Assembly (NCBI GenBank): GCA_022842325.1
Contig: JALHPU010000003.1
Span: 162,612-226,611, forward strand
DNA from: Sulfuritalea sp.
GTDB lineage: Bacteria; Pseudomonadota; Gammaproteobacteria; Burkholderiales; Rhodocyclaceae
DNA: 64,000 bases
Reading direction: 5' to 3'
Of this stretch, positions 50,285 to 58,138 are shown in pieces (within the stretch, counting starts at the first letter, position 1; every line of letters starts with the position of its first letter). The translations under genes were made by a program, and so were the position numbers. The notes beneath the pieces are model-generated. The model had not been told where the DNA came from, ran no database searches, and saw only the letters and a program-made list of their open reading frames with translations.

Positions 50285-51373
50285 TCAGTTCTTGCCGTAG
50301 GTGGTCCAGACCTGCATGTCTGGCTGGCCCGGGTCCTTGACGATGACCGGATCGCCGGACAGGGTCAGGAGGAATTCCTTCAGTGCCTTCTTTTCGGCGG
50401 CGGAAAGGTTCAGCGGCTTCAGTTCCGAGCCGGAACCGCCGCCCTTGTCGTAGAAGCCGATGACATCGTCGAGCGTGGCAAGTACTCCGTTGTGCATGTA
50501 GGGCGCCGTGTGCTTGAGGTCGCGCAACTGGGCGGTGCGGAACTTGCCGATGTCACGCTTTTCCTTGGTGACTGCGTAGGCACCGACGTCGGTGCGGGCG
50601 TTCATGTAGTTCGGCATGCCCAGGGTTGCGTAGTGGCGCAGCATGGTGATGGTGCGCAGCGGATTCGTCAGGACCTCCGGATGCTCGGGCACGCCGGTCT
50701 TGTGCAGGTTGCCGTCGGAACCGATCGGGCCATTGTGGCAACTGACGCAGTTCGCCTTGCCCTTGAACAGCGCATAGCCGTCCTTCTGCTCGGTGTTCAG
50801 CGCGGTTTCATCGCCCTTCTTGAACTTGTCGAAGGGCGCGTTGGTGGTCTGGATGCTCTGGATGAATTCGCCGATGACGTTATAAACGCGCATGCCGTTG
50901 ATATCGTCCTTGCGCCACTTCGCCCACATCGCGCGATATTCGGGCACCTGCTTGAGCCGCTCCTGCAGCAGGCGCGAATCCATGTTCATGGTGTGCGTCT
51001 CGGTGAGCATGTCGCGCACCAGCGTGCCGGCATCCGAGCCATCGAGGCGGCCATCCCAGAGGAAGCGCTTCTGGTGCTTCGCGTTGAGAACGGTTGGCGC
51101 GTTGCGGAAATATTCCATCGACGGATAGCCGGTCGAGAGCGCCTTGCCATCACCCCAGCCCTTCTGCGGATCGTGGCAAGTGGCGCAGGAGACGCCCCAG
51201 TCGCCGGAGATGCGGTTGTCGAAGAAGAAATATTTGCCCATCTCGATCATTGCGGCATTGCCGGGTTTGACTTCCGGCATCGGCGCCAGATCGGATGGAG
51301 CGGATTGCGCCATGGCGCCGGACAGTCCGGCAGCCAGCGCCAGTCCGACCAGATGCTTGCTGAGTTTTCGCAT
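50285..51373 (-). CDS. idrP2: Di-haem cytochrome c peroxidase of the iodate reductase cluster (IdrP2)
   Basis: 362 residues. Signal peptide ending about residue 22 (SGAMAQ), haem motifs C63-A-T-C66-H and CVSCH near residue 210, and the same C-terminal 'KFRTAQLRDLKHTAPYMHNGVLATL' segment as its neighbour, from which it is clearly a diverged paralog. It is the first gene of the operon, with its ATG about 50 bases after the predicted sigma-54 start site and an AGGGGG ribosome binding site. Confidence 0.78.
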   Translation of the reverse strand: MRKLSKHLVGLALAAGLSGAMAQSAPSDLAPMPEVKPGNAAMIEMGKYFFFDNRISGDWGVSCATCHDPQKGWGDGKALSTGYPSMEYFRNAPTVLNAKHQKRFLWDGRLDGSDAGTLVRDMLTETHTMNMDSRLLQERLKQVPEYRAMWAKWRKDDINGMRVYNVIGEFIQSIQTTNAPFDKFKKGDETALNTEQKDGYALFKGKANCVSCHNGPIGSDGNLHKTGVPEHPEVLTNPLRTITMLRHYATLGMPNYMNARTDVGAYAVTKEKRDIGKFRTAQLRDLKHTAPYMHNGVLATLDDVIGFYDKGGGSGSELKPLNLSAAEKKALKEFLLTLSGDPVIVKDPGQPDMQVWTTYGKN

Positions 51374-51435
51374 GATTCCCCCTTGCGGTGGCGTAAACGC
51401 ATCGGCGGGACAATCCCGCTTCGCTACCGGGGATA

Positions 51436-51452
51436 ACGCAGGGTTCGTGCCA
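51436..51452 (-). promoter_or_regulatory. Sigma-54 promoter of the idr operon
   Basis: On the minus strand TGGCACG-AACC-CTGCG matches the -24/-12 consensus TGGCACG-N4-TTGCW, with the invariant GG and GC at the correct spacing. It lies 63 bases before the idrP2 ATG and next to the gene of a sigma-54-dependent activator. Confidence 0.82.
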
Positions 51453-51522
51453 TCAGGGCATGGTGGCTGGCGAGCCCCGTTACCGTGGGAGTTCTACCGC
51501 AAAGCAGCATGGCCGCCGTCTC

Positions 51523-51575
51523 AAGCCGGTCAAATCTCGCCCGATGCCGGAAAATCGACCGGTCAAAATTCGACC
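51523..51575. promoter_or_regulatory. Candidate upstream activating sequences for the idr response regulator
   Basis: CCGGTCAAA occurs twice, from 51526 and from 51559. The second copy overlaps a perfect 8-base palindrome GACCGGTC (51557-51564), and a third half-site GACCGG follows at 51572. They lie 75-125 bases upstream of the sigma-54 promoter, where enhancer sites usually sit, and between it and the regulator gene. Confidence 0.55.
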
Positions 51576-51578
51576 GGA

Positions 51579-52949
51579 TCAGGCGGAATCCGGCTCGCCG
51601 ATTTCCTTGAGCTTGCTGCGCAGGGTGGCGCGGGTAATGCCGAGAATCTCGGCGGCTCGCGTCTTGTTGCCGGCGCATTGCGCCAGCACGAAACGAATGT
51701 GCGCCGCCTCGGCAACCGCCAGACTAAGGCGTGTCGTGTCGGCCGGCACAGGCCCAAAAGTCGGCGCTGGCGCCACGGCGTTTGAGATTTCCAGCGGCAA
51801 CTGGGCAGCTTCAATTACGCCACGATCAGCCAGGATCACGGCGCGCTCCAGTACATTGCGGAGTTCGCGGATGTTTCCCGGCCAGGCGTAATTCACCAGC
51901 AGGTATTCGATATCCCGCGTCAGCGCAACCGGGCCGGTACCCGTCGCACGCACGGCCTCGGCGACGAAATGGCGTGCCAGGTCGGGTATGTCCTCGCGCC
52001 GCTCGCGCAAGGCCGGCACCTCGATGCTGCCGACATTGAGGCGATAGTAAAGGTCCTCGCGAAAGCTGCCGGCGCGCACCATCTCCGGCAGCTTGCGATG
52101 GGTCGCGGCAACGAAGCGCACATCGACCTGGATTTCCCGACTGCCGCCAAGGCGGCGGAAGCTCTGCGTCTCCAGCACGCGCAGCAGTTTGGGTTGCAAG
52201 GCAAGGGAAAGGTCACCGATCTCGTCGAGGAACAGCGTGCCGCCGTCGGCGAGTTCCAGCAGCCCGCGCTTCAGCTGCTTGGCATCGGTGAAGGCGCCCT
52301 TTTCGTGACCGAAGAGTTCCGACTCCATCAAGCCTTCGGGCAGGGCCGAGCAGTTCAGTGTCACCCAGGGGCCCCCGCTGCGCGGCGACTGGCAATGAAT
52401 CGCGCGCGCCACGCGTTCCTTGCCCGACCCCGATTCGCCGTGGATTAACACCGGCACATGCGGCGCGGCAGCGATGCGCTGCGTAACGCGCAGCAACTCG
52501 CGAAAGGCCGCACTGTCGCCGACCAGTCCGTCGGTTTCGCAGACATTCGATTGCGCGCGGCGCCAGGCCACCTCGCGACGCAAGGAACGCGTCTCGACCG
52601 CACGGCCGATCAAGCCCGCAAGGTCTTCGAGGTCGAAGGGCTTGTTGATGTAATCGTAGGCGCCTGCCTTGAGCGCGGCGACGGCGGTCCGCACCTCCGG
52701 GTAGGCGGTCATGGTGATGACCAGCGCCTCGTCGTCGATTTCGCGCAGGCCGGCGATGATTTCCAGGCCGTTGATGTCCGGCAGGCGGATGTCGAGCAGC
52801 ACCATCTCGTGCCGCCGCGCACGGGCATGGGCCAGCCCCTCCGCGCCAGTCGCGGCAAGATCGACTTCAAAGCCCTGGCGGCGCAGGAAGTCGCCCAGCG
52901 TCAGGCGCAGGGTATCGTCGTCCTCGATGATCAATAGGGTGTTCGCCAT
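51579..52949 (-). CDS. NtrC-family sigma-54-dependent response regulator
   Basis: 456 residues. Receiver domain (about 1-120, phosphoacceptor Asp in 'VLLDIRLPD' near 53), AAA+ activator domain (about 145-380, Walker A GESGSGKE, Walker B LFLDEIG) and a Fis-type helix-turn-helix at the C-terminus ('NKTRAAEILGITRATLRSKL'). The sigma-54 contact loop reads GAFTDA instead of GAFTGA. That variant is known in active members. A dispersed motif copy encodes the Ala/Pro linker before the DNA-binding domain. It is the likely activator of the idr operon, which starts about 205 bases downstream. Confidence 0.92.
   Translation of the reverse strand: MANTLLIIEDDDTLRLTLGDFLRRQGFEVDLAATGAEGLAHARARRHEMVLLDIRLPDINGLEIIAGLREIDDEALVITMTAYPEVRTAVAALKAGAYDYINKPFDLEDLAGLIGRAVETRSLRREVAWRRAQSNVCETDGLVGDSAAFRELLRVTQRIAAAPHVPVLIHGESGSGKERVARAIHCQSPRSGGPWVTLNCSALPEGLMESELFGHEKGAFTDAKQLKRGLLELADGGTLFLDEIGDLSLALQPKLLRVLETQSFRRLGGSREIQVDVRFVAATHRKLPEMVRAGSFREDLYYRLNVGSIEVPALRERREDIPDLARHFVAEAVRATGTGPVALTRDIEYLLVNYAWPGNIRELRNVLERAVILADRGVIEAAQLPLEISNAVAPAPTFGPVPADTTRLSLAVAEAAHIRFVLAQCAGNKTRAAEILGITRATLRSKLKEIGEPDSA
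51752..51780 (-). repeat. Dispersed motif copy in the idr response regulator linker
   Basis: Minus-strand GCCGTGGCGCCAGCGCCGAC then TTTTGGGCC: near-perfect. It codes AVAPAPTF between the AAA+ and DNA-binding domains. Confidence 0.85.
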
Positions 52950-52953
52950 GGGG

Positions 52954-54930
52954 TCAGGTGAATAGCGGCCAAGTGAGTGTTATGCAGGTTCCGTGCCCTG
53001 GTCGACTGTCGACGCCGATTTCGGCACCGTGCTCGCGCAGGATCTTGGCGGTGATGGCAAGGCCCAGGCCCGAACCGCCCTGGCGGGTGCTGAAGAATGG
53101 GTCGAAAATGCGGGGCAGAACCTCCGGTGCGATGCCTGCTCCGGAATCCTCGATGCGTATCCGCAAGCTGCCGTCCTCAGCCGCCGCTGAAATCGCGATT
53201 CTGCCCTTGCCGGAAATGGCATGGATTGCATTCACCACCAGGTTCAGCAGCACCTGTTTCAGTTGTGCCGGGTCGGCGCGCAGGGCAGGCAGGTCGTCGG
53301 CAATGGCGGTCTCGATCTCAATCCCACTCGACCTGGCCTCCTTGCGCGTCCAGAACAGCACGTCGTCCACCGCCTCGGCCAGCTTGCACGGTTTCGGGTC
53401 AGGCACCGCGACGACGGAGAAGCCGTGAAAGCTGCGCAGGAAATCCGACAGGCGATCGACTTCCGACTCGACGCGACGCATGGCTTCGCGAATACCCGGT
53501 GGCAGGTCTTCCTCGAACTGGATCGCTTGCACCACGGCTTTCATGCCGGCCAGCGGATTGCCGATCTCGTGGGCAATGCCCATCGCCAGTTCGCCGAGGG
53601 TAACCATCTTGTCCATCAGGAACATCTGACGGTCCAGTTCGCGCCGATTCTCCTGTTCGTGCTCGAGTTCGGCGGTGCGCGCCCTGACCTCCTGTTCAAG
53701 CCGGTCACGGTGGCTGGAAAGCGAGTTCACCAGTTGTTCGATGTGTCCCGCCATGGCGTTGAACTTTTCCCCCAGCGAGGCAATCTCGTCGCGACCCTGG
53801 ACCTCGACACGTCGTGAAAAATTGCCGGCGGCGATGGCCTCGGTCTCGCGGCTCAGCGCATCGAGCGGCCCCAGCAGATGGCGGGATATCGCAAAGCCGC
53901 CGATCGCAGTAGCCAGCAGGCTGACCGCAAGGATGGCATAGAGCGCGTAGAGATTGAACACCGACATCAGCAGGATCTTTTCGGGAAAGCCCACCGCAAT
54001 GACCCAATTTGCCGCTTCAGTGCTGGCGTAGGCCGCGCCGAAGCGGATCGCGGCATGAGCGAAGACGTTGCCGGCCACCGTGCGCGTACCTTCCGCCCGG
54101 CCCAGGATCAGCGCCAGCGCCTCGGCACCGAAGCGATCGACAAGCTTCGCGGTCGGTTGCATCGCAAACTGCTCGCTGGATTCCGGGGTGCGCGCAAGGT
54201 AATGCCCGGAGCGATCGAATAGATAGGCGGTGCCTGAATGCGCATGCGCCATCTGCTGGATCTGTTCGAGCAGGAACGCGGCATGCAGGTTGATGATCAG
54301 CACGCCCTCGTTGCCGCCCGCGCCGCTGCCGATCGGCGTTGCAACCCGAATCACCGGCCGTTCGGGCGTTTCGATGCGGCCAAACTCGACGTTCAGATCC
54401 AACGGGGAGACATAGAGTTCTCCGGGGCGTCGCTTCATCGCCTCGATGAAATAGTAACGGTCCGACTTGTCCTGCAAGCGATGATCCGGGATGACCTCAA
54501 CCTTGCCATCCTTTTTGTCCACCCTGACCAGTTCCCGGCCTTGCGCCGACAGGTAGCGAATCTGGTAAATGTAGGGATAGGTGGTCGCCAGGGTTGCGTA
54601 GTCATTCCCAAGTCTCGTCGTGGCGGCACGAAGTCGATGAATGTCGCCCCTGGCGCCTGCGGCACGCACTTCCTCCAGCTCGGGAGCGGCCGCCAGGTAG
54701 ATCAGCTCCGCCGACAACTGGTCGAAAAAGCGACCGATTCCCTGCGCGCGGACGACCACCTCCTGCTGCAAATGAACCAGCGTCTCCGTGCGCAATGTGT
54801 GCAGCGAAGCATAGATGCCGATCAGGCCGGCGATCGCAGTCGGAATCACTGCCACCAGCAGGAAGGCGAAATAAATCCGCCGCGCCAGACCACGCGGAGG
54901 ATCGCCGTGCAGGGTGCCCTCGGTTTTCAT
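52954..54930 (-). CDS. Sensor histidine kinase with periplasmic dCache domain
   Basis: 658 residues. Transmembrane helix (about 22-42), large periplasmic dCache sensor (about 45-300), second helix (about 325-345), HAMP (about 350-400), coiled coil, HisKA with the phosphorylated His in 'GIAHEIGNPLAG' near residue 455, and HATPase with 'DSGAGIAPE' and 'GSGLGLAI'. The stop is 4 bases before the response regulator ATG, so the two are cognate. Periplasmic sensing of iodate, iodide or a related oxyanion is an attractive guess without direct evidence. Confidence 0.9.
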   Translation of the reverse strand: MKTEGTLHGDPPRGLARRIYFAFLLVAVIPTAIAGLIGIYASLHTLRTETLVHLQQEVVVRAQGIGRFFDQLSAELIYLAAAPELEEVRAAGARGDIHRLRAATTRLGNDYATLATTYPYIYQIRYLSAQGRELVRVDKKDGKVEVIPDHRLQDKSDRYYFIEAMKRRPGELYVSPLDLNVEFGRIETPERPVIRVATPIGSGAGGNEGVLIINLHAAFLLEQIQQMAHAHSGTAYLFDRSGHYLARTPESSEQFAMQPTAKLVDRFGAEALALILGRAEGTRTVAGNVFAHAAIRFGAAYASTEAANWVIAVGFPEKILLMSVFNLYALYAILAVSLLATAIGGFAISRHLLGPLDALSRETEAIAAGNFSRRVEVQGRDEIASLGEKFNAMAGHIEQLVNSLSSHRDRLEQEVRARTAELEHEQENRRELDRQMFLMDKMVTLGELAMGIAHEIGNPLAGMKAVVQAIQFEEDLPPGIREAMRRVESEVDRLSDFLRSFHGFSVVAVPDPKPCKLAEAVDDVLFWTRKEARSSGIEIETAIADDLPALRADPAQLKQVLLNLVVNAIHAISGKGRIAISAAAEDGSLRIRIEDSGAGIAPEVLPRIFDPFFSTRQGGSGLGLAITAKILREHGAEIGVDSRPGHGTCITLTWPLFT

Positions 54931-54939
54931 CAGGGCGTT

Positions 54940-54968
54940 ATCTTAGGCCAGCCCCTGACGATTCCCAA
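54940..54968 (-). promoter_or_regulatory. Candidate sigma-70 promoter for the two-component genes
   Basis: On the minus strand TTGGGA (54968-54963), a 17-base spacer and TAAGAT (54945-54940) lie 9 bases before the kinase ATG, between it and the cusA stop. This would allow expression independent of the cus operon. Confidence 0.4.
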
Positions 54969-54976
54969 AACCGCGA

Positions 54977-57900
54977 CTAAGTCCCGCGCCGCAGCCGCCA
55001 TTCCTTGACCAGGCCATAGATCGCCGGGATCACCGCCAGGGTCAGGACGGTCGAGGAAATCATGCCGCCGACCATCGGCGCCGCGATGCGGCTCATGACT
55101 TCGGAGCCGGTGCCGGTGCCCCACATGATCGGCAGCAGGCCGGCCATGATCGCTGTCACGGTCATCATTTTCGGCCGCACCCGCTCCACCGCGCCTTCCA
55201 TCACCGCGGCGTACAAGTCGGCGCTGGCGGGACGGCGATTCTCCGCCGCGCAGCGCGCCTGGGCCGCTGCCCAGGCGTGGTCGAGGTAGATCAGCATCAC
55301 CACCCCGGTCTCGGCCGCGACGCCGGCCAGCGCGATGAAGCCGACCGCCACCGCGACCGAGAGGTTGTAGTTCAGCAGCCACATCAGCCAGACCCCGCCG
55401 ACCAGCGCGAAGGGTACCGAGAGCATGACGATCAGGGTTTCGGTCAAGCGCCGGAAGTTCAGGTAGAGCAGCAGGAAGATGATCAGCAGGGTCAGCGGAA
55501 TCACCACTTTCATTTTCTCGATGGCCCGTTCCATGTACTCGAACTGGCCGCTCCAGGTGACGTAGTAACCGGACGGGAACTTGACCTTCTCCGCCACCGC
55601 GCGCTTCGCGTCGGCGACGTAGCCGCCGATGTCGCGGTCGCGAATGTCGACGAAGATGTAGGCGGAGAGCAAGGCATTCTCGGTGCGGATGCCCGGTGCG
55701 CCCTTGGCGATGTCCACCTTCGCCACCTGGCCGAGCGGGATCATCGCGCGAGTGTCGCCACTGAGCATGGTTGGCACCAGCACTTCGCGCGCGATCTGCT
55801 GCGGATCGGCGCGCAGCTCGCGTGGATAGCGCACCTGCACACCAAAGCGCTCGCGGCCCTCGACGGTGGTGGTCACCATCTCGCCGCCCAGCGCGGTGCC
55901 GATCACGTCCTGCAGGTCGCCCACCGCCAGGCCGTAGCGCGCCAGCTGTTCGCGGTCCGGCGTGATGTCGAGGTAGAAGCCGCCGGTGAGGCGTTCGGCG
56001 AAGGCGCTGGTGGTGCCGGGCACGGCCTTGACCACGGCCTCGATCTCGCGGGCCAGCTTTTCCATTTCGCCGAGGTCCTTGCCGAACACCTTGATCCCGA
56101 TCGGCGTGCGGATGCCGGTGGACAGCATGTCGATGCGCGCCTTGATCGGCATGGTCCACGAGTTGGCGACGCCGGGGAACTGCAGCGCCTTGTCCAGCTC
56201 GGCGATCAGCTTGTCGGTAGTCATGCCGGGCCGCCATTCGGACTCGGGCTTCAAATTGATCACGGTCTCGAACATCTCGGTCGGCGCCGGATCGGTCGCG
56301 GTGTTCGCGCGGCCGGCCTTGCCGTACACCGAAGCGACTTCGGGGAAGCTCTTGATGATCTTGTTCTGCGTCTGCAGCAGCTCGGCGGCCTTGGTGATCG
56401 ACATGCCGGGCAATGAAGTCGGCATGTAGAACAGCGTGCCTTCGTTGAGCGTCGGCATGAATTCGGAACCCAGCCTTGATGCCGGATAGATCGAAACGGC
56501 CATGGCCAGCACGGCGAGCAGGATGGTCGCCTTCTTCCAGCGCATCACGCCGGCGATGATCGGCCGGTAGACCCAGATCAGGAATCGATTCACCGGGTTT
56601 TTCGCTTCCGGCATGATCTTGCCGCGGATGAACAGCATCATCAGCACCGGCACCAGCGTGATCGACAGCAGCGCCGCGCCGGCCATGGCGAAGGTCTTGG
56701 TGTAGGCCAGCGGCGAGAACAGCCGGCCCTCCTGGCCTTCGAGGCTGAACACCGGCAGGAATGACACGGTGATGATCAGCAGCGAGAAGAACAGCGCCGG
56801 ACCGACTTCCTTGCACGCCAGAATCATGGCCTCGGCGCGATCACCGCTCGAATGCCCCGCGGGCAAGCGCTCCAGATGCTTGTGCGCGTTCTCGATCATG
56901 ACGATCGCCGCGTCGATCATGGCGCCGATGGCGATGGCGATGCCGCCCAGGCTCATCAGGTTGGAGGTCATGCCAAGCAGGCGCATGGCGATGAAGGCGA
57001 TCAGGATGCCGACCGGCAGCATCAGGATCGCCACCAGGGCGCTCCTCGCATGCAGCAGGAAGACGAAGCAGACCAGCGCGACGATGATCGATTCCTCGGC
57101 CAGGGTCCGCTTGAGGGTTTCGATGGCGCGGTGGATCAGTTCGGAGCGGTCATACACCGTCTCGATCGTGACGCCTGCCGGCAGGCCGGCGGAGACTTCG
57201 ACTATCTTCTCCTTGATGTTGTGGATCACTTCCAGTGCGTTCTGGCCGTAGCGCGCCATGACGATGCCCGACACCACCTCGCCCTCGCCGTTGAGCTCGG
57301 TGATGCCGCGCCGCTCGTCGGGCCCCAGTTCGACGCGGGCGATGTCGCGGATCAGCACCGGCGTGCCCTTCTCGCTTTTCACCACCAGCAGTTCCAGATC
57401 GCTGATGCCGCGCAGATAGCCCTTGCCGCGCACCATGTACTCGGTCTCGGCCATCTCGACCACGCGGCCGCCGACGTCGCGGTTGGAATCGCGGATCACC
57501 TGCGCGACTTTCATCAGCGGAATGCCGTAGGCGCGCAGCTTGACCGGATCGACCGTGACCTGATAGGTCTGCACGAAGCCGCCGACCGAAGCGACTTCGG
57601 CGACGCCGTGCGCCTTGGTCAGCTGGTAGCGCAGATACCAGTCCTGGATGCTGCGCAGCTCGGCCAGGGTCTTGTCTTTCGCCAGCAGCGCGTACTGGTA
57701 GACCCAGCCGACCCCCGTGGCATCCGGCCCGATCTGCGGCGTGATGCCCTTGGGCATGCGCCCGGACGCGAAGTTGAGGTATTCCAGCACGCGCGAACGC
57801 GCCCAGTAGATGTCGGTGCCGTCCTCGAAAATGATATAGACGAAGGAGGCGCCGAAAAAGGAAAAGCCGCGCACCACCTTCGACTTCGGCACCGAGAGCA

Positions 57901-58117
57901 TGGCCGTGGTCAGCGGATAGGTGACCTGGTCCTCGACCACCTGCGGCGCCTGGCCGGGGTATTCCGTATAGACGATGACCTGCACGTCGGACAGATCCGG
58001 CAGCGCATCGATCGGCGTGCGCAGCACGGCGTAGATGCCGGCCAGCGTGACGAACAGCGTGGCCAGCAGGACCAGGAAGGTGTTGCGCGCCGACCAGTCG
58101 ATGAGCTTGTTCAGCAT
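54977..58117 (-). CDS. cusA: Copper/silver RND efflux pump CusA
   Basis: 1046 residues, full length for a heavy-metal RND transporter. It has the usual two periplasmic loops and 12 helices. The fourth-helix segment 'GGIAIAIGAMIDAAIVMIENAHK' is the CusA/SilA (HME4, monovalent copper/silver) signature rather than the CzcA one. Met-rich positions such as 'TLFYMPTSLPGMS' fit the methionine relay. It is the last gene of cusRSFCBA. A dispersed motif copy falls near the C-terminus (coding PASADLY). Confidence 0.94.
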   Translation of the reverse strand: MLNKLIDWSARNTFLVLLATLFVTLAGIYAVLRTPIDALPDLSDVQVIVYTEYPGQAPQVVEDQVTYPLTTAMLSVPKSKVVRGFSFFGASFVYIIFEDGTDIYWARSRVLEYLNFASGRMPKGITPQIGPDATGVGWVYQYALLAKDKTLAELRSIQDWYLRYQLTKAHGVAEVASVGGFVQTYQVTVDPVKLRAYGIPLMKVAQVIRDSNRDVGGRVVEMAETEYMVRGKGYLRGISDLELLVVKSEKGTPVLIRDIARVELGPDERRGITELNGEGEVVSGIVMARYGQNALEVIHNIKEKIVEVSAGLPAGVTIETVYDRSELIHRAIETLKRTLAEESIIVALVCFVFLLHARSALVAILMLPVGILIAFIAMRLLGMTSNLMSLGGIAIAIGAMIDAAIVMIENAHKHLERLPAGHSSGDRAEAMILACKEVGPALFFSLLIITVSFLPVFSLEGQEGRLFSPLAYTKTFAMAGAALLSITLVPVLMMLFIRGKIMPEAKNPVNRFLIWVYRPIIAGVMRWKKATILLAVLAMAVSIYPASRLGSEFMPTLNEGTLFYMPTSLPGMSITKAAELLQTQNKIIKSFPEVASVYGKAGRANTATDPAPTEMFETVINLKPESEWRPGMTTDKLIAELDKALQFPGVANSWTMPIKARIDMLSTGIRTPIGIKVFGKDLGEMEKLAREIEAVVKAVPGTTSAFAERLTGGFYLDITPDREQLARYGLAVGDLQDVIGTALGGEMVTTTVEGRERFGVQVRYPRELRADPQQIAREVLVPTMLSGDTRAMIPLGQVAKVDIAKGAPGIRTENALLSAYIFVDIRDRDIGGYVADAKRAVAEKVKFPSGYYVTWSGQFEYMERAIEKMKVVIPLTLLIIFLLLYLNFRRLTETLIVMLSVPFALVGGVWLMWLLNYNLSVAVAVGFIALAGVAAETGVVMLIYLDHAWAAAQARCAAENRRPASADLYAAVMEGAVERVRPKMMTVTAIMAGLLPIMWGTGTGSEVMSRIAAPMVGGMISSTVLTLAVIPAIYGLVKEWRLRRGT
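55214..55237 (-). repeat. Dispersed motif copy in cusA
   Basis: Minus-strand GTCCCGCCAGCGCCGACTT. It codes PASADL near the C-terminus. Confidence 0.75.
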
Positions 58118-58138
58118 GGGGTTTCCGCTGCAGTGGCC

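Noticed and set aside
49136..51373. MauG-type maturation enzymes
   Set aside because: Same di-haem fold, but no mau genes are present, and two adjacent paralogs beside IdrAB fit IdrP1/P2.
46610..51436. Plus-strand open frames of about 730 and 745 codons opposite idrA and idrP1/P2
   Set aside because: Antisense shadows of the strongly biased minus-strand genes, without any recognisable domain or ribosome binding site.
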